DNA of 64,000 nucleotides from PXAP01 sp964421595 (GTDB lineage: Bacteria > Bacteroidota > Bacteroidia > Bacteroidales > PUMT01). Of the stretch, positions 16,691 to 25,375 are shown piece by piece. Numbering within the stretch: position 1 is the stretch's first letter; each line of letters opens with the position of its first letter. A model generated the notes under the pieces. It searched no databases and was not told the DNA's origin. It saw nothing but the letters and a program-made list of their open reading frames with translations. The DNA is taken from NCBI GenBank assembly GCA_964421595.1, contig CAYQXY010000021.1, positions 22,459 through 86,458 on the forward strand, given 5' to 3'. The position numbers and the translations under genes are program-made.

Positions 16691-18481
16691 CTAATCGAGG
16701 TTTAACCTCTGGTTATTTTCTGATGGGGTTTCACCGATGACAATATCCTTACTAATTTTCAGTGGCCCGCTCCCCGGCTTATTAATTGTGAAAGTAAGTG
16801 TGCCTTCACTCATCGAACTTTCAAGATTTGCTGAAGCTCCGCTTCCTGTATATGGTGAGATCAGGTATCCTGGACTAAAGGTCCAGTTTATCATGGCATT
16901 GGATGGGATCCAGCCAAGAGAAAAGGTATTGTTGGATGTTCGTATAATCGACGGTCCGGTATGTTGATAAACCTCATACAGTGCCTGATATGCATTGAGA
17001 CGGCCGGCCCCGGCCCAATCTGTCTCTCCATAAGAGGTTGCCGATTTAATAAGTATATCTCTGACTTGCTTTTCGGTAAGTTCAGGATTCATTGATAGAA
17101 TGAGGGCGGCAACACCTGAAACCTGAGGCGCCGCAGCTGATGTTCCGTCAAAATTCCGGTAATACCTTCCGTCAGCTACATATCCGTAAGGCTCATGCCG
17201 GTCAATGGTTAGTATATTAAGAACTCTCCTGTCTTTTCTGTCACCTGAAGGGGCAACAATATCAACTCGTTTGCTTTTAGGTGTATATCTTGCCGGTTGA
17301 TCACGGTTTGTAACTGCACCAACTGTAAGCACTCCGGGTACATTCCCCGGAAAACTAACTTCCCCGCCATAAGTGTTACCAGCCGATTTCACAACAAGAG
17401 TGCCCTTTCCATTTCTGCCCAATGTCATTGCGCGCTGAAGAGCCTGTGCAATATTGTCGAAATACCCGGACCAGCCCCAGCTCAGGTTAATTATATCAGC
17501 CCCCCTGACCCATGCAGTGTCAAATGCAGCAGCCTGATCGGATACCCTTGCTCCTTCTATCCTGACAGACATTAACCTTACATTAGGCGCTACTCCCATT
17601 ACTCCCGTTGCACTATGGTTGGCTGCAATTATGCCGGCAACCGCCTGTCCGTGAAAATCGCCTTTCCTGGGTAATCCATTATTGGATTTGTCAGCAGCAT
17701 TATACCCTTCAATTAATTGACCTTCATAAAAATTCTCATGCGGATCAACACCTTCATCAACCACTGCAACTATAATATCGGAACTCCCGGTTGTTATGTC
17801 CCAGGCCGGAACAATATTTATATCCAGACCGGCAATTCCTCCACCCTGACCGGTATTGTGGAGATACCACTGGTCACGGAAATAAATTGATGGAATTGAT
17901 TCCCTGATGATACTCACATGAAAATCGGGCAAAGACCATTCTGTAAGCCCCTCGATATAATAAATGTTAGCTACTTCCAGTGTACTTAATTCTGATGTCT
18001 CTGTCAGCCTTAGCATATATTCATTTTCCAGGCCTTCACCAAGAATTTCAACAGAATACTTTTCGTTTATTGCCCTGATCTGATCGGGGGTAACATCTTC
18101 GGAAAACTGGACATTGAAGACATCAGTCATTATATAATGCATTGTATCACCTGATCCGTCAGTCTTATAATATCCCTGAAAGTTTCGCAAAATATCAAAC
18201 TCTTTTTTAATCTCTGCCAGGTTTTCATCAATCATGGCTGATTGCTCCAACTGGAGCCAGAATATACCCCTCTCAGGTATCAGGTGCTCTTTTATACTGA
18301 CCATCTCATGATTGCCAATCTTCGCCCTGAACTTTAATGAATCTTCTGCCTTAACCTGCACTGACAACCAGTTTGTTGCCTTGCTCAGATAATGCTTTTC
18401 ATTGTTTGAATAATAAAAATCCTGTCCGAAAGCAGCGAATGATAAAACAAATACAAAAAAAACAGAAATTAAAATTTTCAA
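16691..18481 (-). CDS. S8-family (subtilisin-like) serine peptidase, secreted
   Basis: The 596-residue protein has a signal peptide (residues 1-19), a fervidolysin-like propeptide region of about 170 residues, and the catalytic domain with Asp242 (VAVVDEGVDP), His277 (GDFHGQAVAG), oxyanion Asn369 (SAGN) and Ser448 (DGTSAAAPQ). A small beta-rich tail of about 95 residues follows. That tail does not show the usual type IX C-terminal sorting pattern, so secretion to the surface is not supported; periplasm is the simpler reading. The start appears to be TTG at 18481, preceded by an AGGA stretch, with no in-frame ATG upstream. It converges on the S9 peptidase gene. Confidence 0.93.
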   Translation of the reverse strand: MKILISVFFVFVLSFAAFGQDFYYSNNEKHYLSKATNWLSVQVKAEDSLKFRAKIGNHEMVSIKEHLIPERGIFWLQLEQSAMIDENLAEIKKEFDILRNFQGYYKTDGSGDTMHYIMTDVFNVQFSEDVTPDQIRAINEKYSVEILGEGLENEYMLRLTETSELSTLEVANIYYIEGLTEWSLPDFHVSIIRESIPSIYFRDQWYLHNTGQGGGIAGLDINIVPAWDITTGSSDIIVAVVDEGVDPHENFYEGQLIEGYNAADKSNNGLPRKGDFHGQAVAGIIAANHSATGVMGVAPNVRLMSVRIEGARVSDQAAAFDTAWVRGADIINLSWGWSGYFDNIAQALQRAMTLGRNGKGTLVVKSAGNTYGGEVSFPGNVPGVLTVGAVTNRDQPARYTPKSKRVDIVAPSGDRKDRRVLNILTIDRHEPYGYVADGRYYRNFDGTSAAAPQVSGVAALILSMNPELTEKQVRDILIKSATSYGETDWAGAGRLNAYQALYEVYQHTGPSIIRTSNNTFSLGWIPSNAMINWTFSPGYLISPYTGSGASANLESSMSEGTLTFTINKPGSGPLKISKDIVIGETPSENNQRLNLD

Positions 18482-18756
18482 TTTTCCTGAGAGTATTAAT
18501 CGTATTTAGCTATATTTAACGGTCCTTCTTATCACTCACCGTAGAGCATAATTCCACCGGTTCGGAGTTCAATTCATCGAACAACCTCCGTCTTGATAAT
18601 TATGAAATAATTTGTCTGGGAATTAATGAACAATACCTGAACCCCTGTTATTTAGGTGAATGGGGCCTTATGTATCAATCAAAACCGTGGCAATATAATG
18701 CATAAGTATTTAGAATGCAACCATATTTTCATAAAATGTGCACATTTTTGCTTAAT

Positions 18757-19212
18757 CTAAATAGGCATAAAATTACCTGGATCAGATAACCCGGGATTTA
18801 CAATATTGGGAGTTGTTTTCCTCTGCGTGGTAGGCATAACGGTGGCCTTATCAGGGCGCAGGTCAAGCAGAGCTTTAATATTTCCCCTGGCCTTTCTGAC
18901 AGCGTTATTCTGTAAAAGCTCACCTGCTTCGTAAAAAAGCATAACGGCAACACCTTCGGCGTATTCTCCAATTATAAAGGCACCAATTGTTGCAACAGAC
19001 ATGAGGAAAAACTCATTCGCAAAATCAAATTTGGCAATCTCTTTTAAAGCACGCAAAATTACCGGTCCACCAACAATTATATAGGCAAAAAAATACCAGA
19101 TAATCCTGATTTGGTTTGTGAAAAACTCAACATTAAAAAAGGTCAGGACAAGTCCCGCAACCAATAAAATGGCACTAATAATCGCCGGACCATATTCATT
19201 TTTAATATTCAT
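18757..19212 (-). pseudogene. Truncated heavy-metal P-type ATPase (N-terminal membrane part only)
   Basis: This 151-residue frame matches the start of Zn/Cd/Pb-type P1B ATPases that lack an N-terminal metal domain: two hydrophobic hairpins, then EFFLMSVATIGAFIIGEYAEGVAVMLFYEAGELLQ and KALLDLRPDKATVM. Homology ends there. The last 24 or so residues look foreign, and the actuator domain, the CPC-type metal helix, the DKTGT phosphorylation site and the ATP-binding domain are all absent. It cannot be an active pump. It sits 2.4 kb from the cus-type export cluster, so it may be what remains of a neighbouring metal-resistance gene after a deletion. Confidence 0.85.
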
Positions 19213-19517
19213 CCGAATTTACAGTGAGTGACATCCATACTTTTACAGTATAAAAAATCAGCCTAAATTTAACCAAAGGATAATAATTAATATACTAATA
19301 GCTAAATTTGTTCATAATTAAACAAACTCAACCTGTTCAGTTCACCTGCTGACTTAATGCTGAACTTATTGCAATACACTCGAAAGCCATACATCGGTAT
19401 TATCCCTTCAAGTGGCTTTCACAGAATTTTGCAAATTTGTAATGTCAGGTAATTATACCTTTTAAGGCTCAATTATCCTGAGGGGGAATGAACAGGTTGC
19501 TAATATGATAAATAAAT
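19213..19517. other. Spacer upstream of the cystathionine-type PLP enzyme
   Basis: I see a -7-like TAAATTTG at 19303-19310 on the plus strand and an 8-bp inverted repeat GAAAGCCA/TGGCTTTC (19382-19389 and 19413-19420, 23-base loop). The leader would be about 200 bases. It matches no riboswitch that I can recognise. Confidence 0.4.
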
Positions 19518-20654
19518 ATGAAGTTCAACACTAAAGTTATCCACGCCGGTCAGGAACCTGATAAAAGTACTGGAGCAGTTGTCCCCCCTGTTTATCTGAC
19601 CTCTACATATATGCAAACCGAAGTAGACGGACATAAAGGATTTGAGTACAGCCGCACCGGCAATCCTACCAGGAAGGTTCTGGAAGATTGTCTTGCCGAT
19701 CTTGAAAATGGCAGGTTCGGACTGGCATTTTCATCAGGGATGTCAGCTGAACATGCGGTCATGTCTACCTTCAGGCCCGGCGACCACATTATTGCCTGTG
19801 CCGATATGTATGGAGGCACTTACCGGTTGTTTGAGGATGTATTTAAACCACTGGGATTTGAATTCAGTTACGTGGGGTGGGATCCTGGCGAATTTGAAAA
19901 GGAGATCAGGTCAAATACAAAGCTTATATGGATTGAATCGCCCACAAATCCACTGATCAGGCTTATTGACATAAAGGCAGTTGCAGAAATTGCCGAAAGT
20001 CGTAATATTAGGGTGGTAATGGATAATACTTTTGCAACTCCATTCTTCCAGCAACCCCTGATTCTGGGAGCCGATCTTGTGATACACAGCACTACAAAGT
20101 ATATCGGAGGTCATTCCGATCTTATAGGAGGAGCTGTTATAGTCAATGATGAAGAATGGTACAATAAAATAAAATTTTATCAGAATTCTATTGGAGCCAT
20201 ACCTGGTGCATTTGACTGCTGGCTGATGCTTCGCGGAATAAAAACACTCGGGATTCGAATGAAACAACATGAAGAAAATGCTTTGAGAATTGCCGAATTT
20301 CTTGAGGAACACCCCGCGGTATCGGAGGTATTTTATCCGGGACTTGCATCAAGTCCTTTCAATGAACTGGGCCGGAGGCAGATGACAGGTTTTAGCGGCA
20401 TGGTTTCATTTAAGCTTAAAGACGGGAACCTGGAAAAGGCAAATAACTTCTTCAGAAAACTTAAAATTATATACCTCGCCGAAAGTCTCGGCGGAGTGGA
20501 ATCTCTTATTAATTATCCTTCAATCATGACCCATGGCTCAGTGCCAGAAGAACAAAGAGTTGCAATCGGCATTACAGAAGACCTTATCAGATTCTCAGCC
20601 GGCATTGAAGATGTGGATGATCTGATTGCAGACCTGTCGCAGGCACTTTCCTGA
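19518..20654 (+). CDS. Cystathionine gamma-synthase/gamma-lyase family PLP enzyme
   Basis: The 378-residue enzyme is a complete member of the Cys/Met-metabolism PLP family: TKVIHAGQEPD at the start, YSRTGNPTR, FSSGMSAEHA, DNTFATP, the PLP lysine in HSTTKYIGGHSD and SLGGVESLINYPSIMTH near the end. Family members make or break cystathionine, linking cysteine and methionine. Sequence alone does not settle synthase (metB) versus lyase, and no other sulfur gene lies beside it. It is cytoplasmic and PLP-dependent. Two hairpins follow the stop, the second with a T-run, so the gene is probably transcribed alone. Confidence 0.93.
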   Translation: MKFNTKVIHAGQEPDKSTGAVVPPVYLTSTYMQTEVDGHKGFEYSRTGNPTRKVLEDCLADLENGRFGLAFSSGMSAEHAVMSTFRPGDHIIACADMYGGTYRLFEDVFKPLGFEFSYVGWDPGEFEKEIRSNTKLIWIESPTNPLIRLIDIKAVAEIAESRNIRVVMDNTFATPFFQQPLILGADLVIHSTTKYIGGHSDLIGGAVIVNDEEWYNKIKFYQNSIGAIPGAFDCWLMLRGIKTLGIRMKQHEENALRIAEFLEEHPAVSEVFYPGLASSPFNELGRRQMTGFSGMVSFKLKDGNLEKANNFFRKLKIIYLAESLGGVESLINYPSIMTHGSVPEEQRVAIGITEDLIRFSAGIEDVDDLIADLSQALS

Positions 20655-20682
20655 AGGTTATACATTAACAATTTCTGAACCA

Positions 20683-20702
20683 CCTCCTTCTATAGAAGGA
20701 GG
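20683..20702 (+). other. Perfect hairpin after the PLP-enzyme gene
   Basis: CCTCCTTC-TATA-GAAGGAGG forms an 8-bp perfect stem with a 4-base loop, 29 bases after the stop codon. It has no T-run of its own and sits just before a true terminator. It may protect the 3' end or act as part of a double terminator. Confidence 0.55.
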
Positions 20703-20716
20703 CTTCTAAGAACATT

Positions 20717-20742
20717 ACCACCACTAAAAGTGGTGGTTTTTT
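20717..20742 (+). terminator. Rho-independent terminator
   Basis: ACCACCACT-AAA-AGTGGTGGT is a 9-bp perfect stem with a 3-base loop, and its last base begins a run of six T. It ends the PLP-enzyme transcript. Confidence 0.9.
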
Positions 20743-20931
20743 AAAATTAAATAAAAATAAAGTCTTGCCCGAGATAAAAATCAGGGTATAACCTTATAAT
20801 CTGATGCATAAAGTCATCATATAACCTGACTTTCTATTTGTTTTTTGTAATGTTTAAGCCTAACGAACCGGGTAGCTATACGGAAAGTAGTGTGACCAAT
20901 GCGGACTTTCCAATGCACGTGATGAACAAAT

Positions 20932-21252
20932 TCAGGGATCAACAAAGGTTTCTTTTATTACCAGTCTTATTGATTCTATTTCGGCGTCTTTCAGCCTGCC
21001 AAAAGATTTTACCACTCGCTGCTTGTCAATAGTACGGATTTGATCTATCACTAGCCATCCACTTTTATCGTCAACCTGAACTTTTATGCGGGTAGGATAG
21101 TTTTTTGACCTGCTTGTTACCGGGGCGACAATCAGCGTCCTTAAATGCCGGTTCATCTCATCGGGAGAGATAATTACACATGGTCTTGTTTTCCTTATCT
21201 CGCTACCCATTGCAGGGTCAAGGTTAACAAGCACAATTTGATATTGCTTCAT
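20932..21252 (-). CDS. MazF/PemK-family toxin (mRNA endoribonuclease)
   Basis: The 106-residue protein has the MazF fold markers: YQIVLVNLDPAMGSEIRKTRPCVIISPDEMN at the start (with the RPCVIIS strand and the catalytic-loop arginine), then IVAPVTSR and GWLVIDQIRTIDKQR. MazF toxins cut mRNA or other RNA at short motifs in the cytoplasm and stop growth until neutralised. Its ATG at 21252 shares one base with the antitoxin stop codon (TAATG), the usual antitoxin-first order. The length is normal and no key residue seems lost, so the toxin looks intact. It is bounded by a terminator on one side and the HMA gene on the other. Confidence 0.92.
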   Translation of the reverse strand: MKQYQIVLVNLDPAMGSEIRKTRPCVIISPDEMNRHLRTLIVAPVTSRSKNYPTRIKVQVDDKSGWLVIDQIRTIDKQRVVKSFGRLKDAEIESIRLVIKETFVDP

Positions 21253-21494
21253 TACCATTCGTCAGGATTCTCGTCGTCGAAAAGGTCTGGCATTATAAGT
21301 TTGTCTTCTCCCCTTTCATGCATCTCCTGAAAAGCTTCATCCCATCCTTTCCTGGTCTTCGGTTTGGGCTTGATAATAATATGATCCTCTTCAAGCACCA
21401 ATTCAACTGTATCTTGAATTTCATACTTCTCCAGGATGGTCTTGCTTAACCTGATTCCCTTCGAATTCCCTATTTTTATAACAGACAAGTCCAT
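21252..21494 (-). CDS. MazE/AbrB-family antitoxin
   Basis: The 80-residue protein starts with an AbrB/SpoVT-type DNA-binding fold (LSVIKIGNSKGIRLSKTILEKY, then VELVLEEDHIIIKPK). It ends in an acidic tail (DLFDDENPDEW) of the kind that wraps and blocks MazF. I chose the ATG at 21494, four codons after a possible upstream ATG at 21506, because family members begin one or two residues before LSVIKIGNSKG. It is translated just before the toxin with a one-base overlap. Antitoxins of this type usually repress their own promoter together with the toxin. Confidence 0.9.
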   Translation of the reverse strand: MDLSVIKIGNSKGIRLSKTILEKYEIQDTVELVLEEDHIIIKPKPKTRKGWDEAFQEMHERGEDKLIMPDLFDDENPDEW

Positions 21495-21587
21495 AATGCA
21501 GATCATGATTTGTTACTACAAAGTTATTACAATAACAATGGCATTCCAAATATTATGGTAAAATAAAAGGCGCAGACTTGCCGCTAC

Positions 21588-21929
21588 TTATTTTTCTTCA
21601 CTTCGATCATACTTGCAGCAGGCAGGAAGTTTGCTGTAAACTTCGTCATTAGCCTTATGCATTGGTGTGTCATATCCAACCTTCGCAATTGCCATCTGAA
21701 CCTTGTTCACATCTGTTTTTGACTCATCGTAGCTAAGAGTCAAGTTCTTGGTTTCCTGGCTCCAGTCGGCCGACATCACTCCTTCAACCGATTTGGCTGC
21801 TGTTTCTATTGTCTTTTCGCACATTCCGCAATTTCCTTTGACTTCGAATTTTTCATTTTTTTCCTGGGAAAATAATGTCATGGTTCCGAAAAGAAACATC
21901 ATTGATAAACTTAAGATTACTTTTTTCAT
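21588..21929 (-). CDS. Secreted heavy-metal-associated (HMA) domain protein
   Basis: This 113-residue protein has a signal peptide (residues 1-21, ending FSQ) and one ferredoxin-like HMA domain. The metal motif is Cys34-Gly-Met-Cys37 in KGNCGMCEKT, a compressed variant of the usual GMxCxxC. The end carries a Cys104-Cys105 pair (LPACCKYDR) that could add ligands. It probably acts as a periplasmic copper/silver or mercury-type metal chaperone. It follows the cusA-tolC-cusB genes on the same strand with a 144-base spacer containing tandem repeats, so it may be co-transcribed or have its own metal-controlled promoter. Confidence 0.88.
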   Translation of the reverse strand: MKKVILSLSMMFLFGTMTLFSQEKNEKFEVKGNCGMCEKTIETAAKSVEGVMSADWSQETKNLTLSYDESKTDVNKVQMAIAKVGYDTPMHKANDEVYSKLPACCKYDRSEEK

Positions 21930-21957
21930 AATTATTAATTTTAGTGGTTCTTGTTTA

Positions 21958-21992
21958 ATTGATTAATGTTATTGATTAATGTTAATTGATTA
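21958..21992. repeat. 13-bp tandem repeat upstream of the HMA gene
   Basis: ATTGATTAATGTT occurs twice head to tail (21958-21970 and 21971-21983), and a partial third copy, ATTGATTA, follows at 21985-21992. The array lies 28 bases upstream of the HMA start codon, where a regulator could bind. Confidence 0.75.
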
Positions 21993-22073
21993 CTTTATAA
22001 TCATAACACTCTATATATATAGATAATTGTTATGCGCTTTAGTTATGACTGCAACTACTATGCCACCTGTTGA

Positions 22074-23861
22074 TTAATGCTGATGGGCTGCCGCAGGAGC
22101 CGCGACATCCTCATCGGTCTTGAAAACCCTTGATCCTTTGCGATAGGTTTCCCTCTTCTCGCCGCATCTGAGCATCATGTCACCAAAATAGGGATTCAGT
22201 ATCTCGTCATTTTCGCTTAGCCAGTCAGCTCCCTTATCATCAAAAGCCATCGGGCAATGCATTTTATAAACCCGTTCGATCTGCAGTCCGAAATATTCAA
22301 CCGATTCAATCATTTTATCTGACAGGGTTTCAAAATGTACACGTTGCTCGTCAAGATCGCCCGATGATGAGATACTTCCGGCTGCACTGCTCAAACCTCC
22401 GAGCAGATCCATCCATCTGACATGCGGTTCATCTTCGAGCAGGCCCATATCTACCCGGCCAAGCGCAGACAGAAAATCATCTGCAGCAGCCATTGCATTG
22501 ACAGGATCTGATTCGACAAGAGAATTGGCAATTTTAAAATACTCCCTGGCCGCTTCAGTTAGTTGCTGGCTGAATTCCTGCGGGACTTCAAGAGTTTTCG
22601 CCTCCGGCCTTGTCATCATGCTGAAATTACCACTCAGCTGAGCTGCTGCATCCACAGTGAATACACCATTTGTAACGATCTCCTCACCTTCATCAAGTCC
22701 ACTTTCCACAAGATGCATCTCTCCAAGCCTTTGTCCGAGAATAATCTCGCGCATCTCAAATTCGGGATACTCAGTTCCAGGTACTTTCACATACACAACA
22801 GACCTTCTCCCTGACCATAGAATCGCTGAACGCGGAATGGCAATTTCATGAATTCCGGCACTGATATCAGATGAGATCCTTCCATTCACAAACATACCGG
22901 GCTTAAGCTTCATCTGCCGGTTTACTGCTTCGGCTCTAACTGATGCAGTACGCTGACGGGGATCCACCACGGGATCGATAAAAGTTACCCGTGCACTGAA
23001 CTCTTCACCCGGAAGGGCAGATACAGTAAAGTTCACCTTGTCGCCGGTATTGATCCATGCAAGGTCACTTTCATAGGCATCGAACTTGACCCAAACATTG
23101 TTCAGATCGGCAATTTCAAACATCACTGTTCCCGTTCCCACATAGTCTCCTGCGGTGACAGTCCGCCCCGTTACAATTCCATTGCTGCCTGCAAGTACCC
23201 GAAACCGCGTCTGGACCTCACCGCTACTTTCTATCTCATCAATCTGTGCAGGACTTAGTCTCCAGAGCCTGAGTTTTTCCCTGGCAGCGGTATACAATGC
23301 CGGGTAAACATCCTTCATTTTTACAGCCTCAAAAAGTTCCTGCTGTGCCGTTACAAGTTCGGGTGAGTAGACAGAGGCCAGCGGATCGCCCCGATTTACC
23401 TGCTGGCCTGTGAAATTCACATAAAGCTGTTCTACCCTTCCGGGAAACTGCGATGTAACATTGGTAATTGTTTGCTCATCAAAACTAATATTACCACTCA
23501 GACTGATCTCCTTTTCAGCAGGCACCACCCTAACTATTGAAGTAAGGATATTGGCCATCGCAATCGCTTCAGCACTCATTTCATGAACCATAGGGTTATG
23601 ACCATCGCTCGACCTGGAATCTGATACAGGTATAAGATCCATACCACAAATGGGGCAATCACCAGGTCCATCCTGCCTTATCTGGGGGTGCATCGAACAG
23701 GTCCACACCTGGTTCTCAGCATCCCATTCATGCTGATGGTCAGCATGTTCACCAAAAGTTTCACCTCTGTCGGATCGGGGGCTAACAAGGATACCTATGG
23801 TCAGCCCGACCAGCAGTATTAAGCCTCCTGTGATCCACTTATTTTCAATTAAATTCTTCAT
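22074..23861 (-). CDS. cusB: Cus-type RND efflux periplasmic adaptor
   Basis: The 595-residue membrane-fusion protein has an N-terminal membrane anchor (about residues 9-26). A heavy-metal-binding domain follows with Cys55, Met57, His58, Cys69, Cys72 and Met74 (WTCSMHP and CPICGMDL). Then come the adaptor core with lipoyl-like and beta-barrel parts (FPGRVEQLYVNFTGQQVNRGDPL; LKPGMFVNGRI) and a DUF3347-like C-terminal part from about residue 430 ending in MHCPMAF and CGEKRETY. It links the inner-membrane pump to the outer-membrane channel and can hand metal to the pump. I chose the ATG at 23861; the TTG at 23888 would overlap the preceding gene. Being last of the three pump genes is normal. Confidence 0.93.
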   Translation of the reverse strand: MKNLIENKWITGGLILLVGLTIGILVSPRSDRGETFGEHADHQHEWDAENQVWTCSMHPQIRQDGPGDCPICGMDLIPVSDSRSSDGHNPMVHEMSAEAIAMANILTSIVRVVPAEKEISLSGNISFDEQTITNVTSQFPGRVEQLYVNFTGQQVNRGDPLASVYSPELVTAQQELFEAVKMKDVYPALYTAAREKLRLWRLSPAQIDEIESSGEVQTRFRVLAGSNGIVTGRTVTAGDYVGTGTVMFEIADLNNVWVKFDAYESDLAWINTGDKVNFTVSALPGEEFSARVTFIDPVVDPRQRTASVRAEAVNRQMKLKPGMFVNGRISSDISAGIHEIAIPRSAILWSGRRSVVYVKVPGTEYPEFEMREIILGQRLGEMHLVESGLDEGEEIVTNGVFTVDAAAQLSGNFSMMTRPEAKTLEVPQEFSQQLTEAAREYFKIANSLVESDPVNAMAAADDFLSALGRVDMGLLEDEPHVRWMDLLGGLSSAAGSISSSGDLDEQRVHFETLSDKMIESVEYFGLQIERVYKMHCPMAFDDKGADWLSENDEILNPYFGDMMLRCGEKRETYRKGSRVFKTDEDVAAPAAAHQH

Positions 23862-23884
23862 ATTTTTATACTTAAAAGTGATTA

Positions 23885-25375
23885 TCAATATTCAGTTGCC
23901 GGTTCATGTTCCAGTCCCGATGCCGTAAGCATCTCAAGCCTGGCAACTGTCCGGTTGTGATCAGATATTGTCTTTAGCAATCCAAGACGGTAATCAAGTA
24001 ACTGCTTTTGCATACGCAAAACTTCCTCAAAACCGGTTGAGCCGGTTGAATATGCAGTAATAAGGATATTGAGTGTTTGTTCTGCCAGTGTCATCTGGTC
24101 CCTGTATAGTTGCATTGTTCGTTCTGACCATGAAAGATCCCTTAAGATTTCTGCAGCCTCAACAGACAGTTCATTGATCATATTGTCTCTGCGAAAAACG
24201 ACAGATTCCTGCATTAATTCAGCCTCTCTTTCCATTGCCCGGTACTTCCCACGGAAGATTGGGATAGTCAGCCTCACCATAGGCATCAACATATTGCTGC
24301 CACCCATCGGATCGTTATTACCGGCAGGGGAAAAAATCATATAGTTTATACCTGCACCCATCATGGGCCTGCCCATAAGTATAGCCATTCTCTGCCGGAT
24401 ACCGAAAACCTCCTCTTCCTCATCAAGCATCCTTATCATAGGATTCCTTTTTGTAATACTATCAAGTATAGCAATCTCATCAATCAATGGGGAAATAGCC
24501 CCGATTGAATCAGTTACGGAAATCCCGTCATTCAGTGGCCTGTTAAGCAACTTATTAAATCTGGCAGTAAGGGGAACCCTGTCATCCTTCAATCCGGCCA
24601 GCATATTTTCAATCTCATTAATTTCCATCTTGACTCGCAATACATCAGGCATTCCCGACATTCCCCCACCCTGCATATTACCGGACTGCATTGATGGCAT
24701 CTGCTGTGGTGAAGATGACTGGTTCTGCATATTTCCCATTCCAGTCATTGAAGAAGACTGATTGTCATCAGGCCTGGTCCGGTTGGCAGTTCCACCTGAG
24801 GGGGGAGCCGTCGGTGATCCTGCTGACCCTACCTGAAATCTGGAAATTGCGATCTGTTCCAGTGTTTTCAAAAGGTCAAGATTGTTTTCAGTTATTACTA
24901 TCTCCCTTTCAAGATCATATAATTCATACCAGGAAGTTTTGACCTGTAAATAAAGCTGGTTCTTCATGTCCCTGAAAGCTTCATATTTAGCCCAGGCCAT
25001 ACGTGATGCCTCATCCCTGTTGGCCCGCAGTGTGCCGAACCATGGAAACATCTGCATCAATGTAACTTCGGCACGCTGGTTTCCCATCGCGAATTCCATT
25101 GGCCTGGTAAAGTACCCAAACGTTAGTTCGGGGTCAGGCAAAGATCCAACCTGGGGTATGACTTCCAGCGCAGACAAGTATTCATTGAAATAAGCTCTTA
25201 ATTCAGGATTGTTTCCGGCAGCCTCTAACAGGTATTCTTCCGGCACCTGTGCAGTTGATTCATTTCCGGTTATGGGAAATAAAATAATTGCAAGATATAT
25301 GAACCAGGCACCCGGCCTTCCCCAGCGCCAACTCAAATGGGCAATGATTTTTTTTATCCTGTTAATTGTTATCAT
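23885..25375 (-). CDS. TolC-family outer-membrane efflux protein with Met-rich insert (CusC-like)
   Basis: The 496-residue protein is a TolC-family channel: PEEYLLEAAGNNPELRAY near 45-62, long helices, and a second repeat (AERTL-like SERTMQLYRDQMTLAEQTL). Between the halves at residues 185-243 lies a low-complexity insert rich in Met, Gln, Ser and Gly, with eight Met in residues 210-242. This resembles copper/silver-binding Met clusters. It has a long basic N-terminus before the signal-type hydrophobic stretch (residues 22-36). The ATG overlaps the cusA stop (ATGA). With CusA and CusB it should form a tripartite pump out of the cell. Confidence 0.9.
   Translation of the reverse strand: MITINRIKKIIAHLSWRWGRPGAWFIYLAIILFPITGNESTAQVPEEYLLEAAGNNPELRAYFNEYLSALEVIPQVGSLPDPELTFGYFTRPMEFAMGNQRAEVTLMQMFPWFGTLRANRDEASRMAWAKYEAFRDMKNQLYLQVKTSWYELYDLEREIVITENNLDLLKTLEQIAISRFQVGSAGSPTAPPSGGTANRTRPDDNQSSSMTGMGNMQNQSSSPQQMPSMQSGNMQGGGMSGMPDVLRVKMEINEIENMLAGLKDDRVPLTARFNKLLNRPLNDGISVTDSIGAISPLIDEIAILDSITKRNPMIRMLDEEEEVFGIRQRMAILMGRPMMGAGINYMIFSPAGNNDPMGGSNMLMPMVRLTIPIFRGKYRAMEREAELMQESVVFRRDNMINELSVEAAEILRDLSWSERTMQLYRDQMTLAEQTLNILITAYSTGSTGFEEVLRMQKQLLDYRLGLLKTISDHNRTVARLEMLTASGLEHEPATEY

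Noticed and set aside
18520..18705. A 61-codon plus-strand open frame in the S8-ATPase gap, ending KPWQYNA
   Set aside because: It has no start codon near its beginning and no family I recognise; a frame of this size can occur by chance. A translated search would decide.
19311..19517. Possible SAM-type riboswitch before the PLP-enzyme gene
   Set aside because: The leader is long and has an inverted repeat, but none of the conserved SAM riboswitch cores that I know is present.
20860..20931. A stretch starting AACGAACCGGGTAGCTATAC that recalls the end of a group II intron
   Set aside because: The domain V hairpin does not form and no reverse transcriptase is near.
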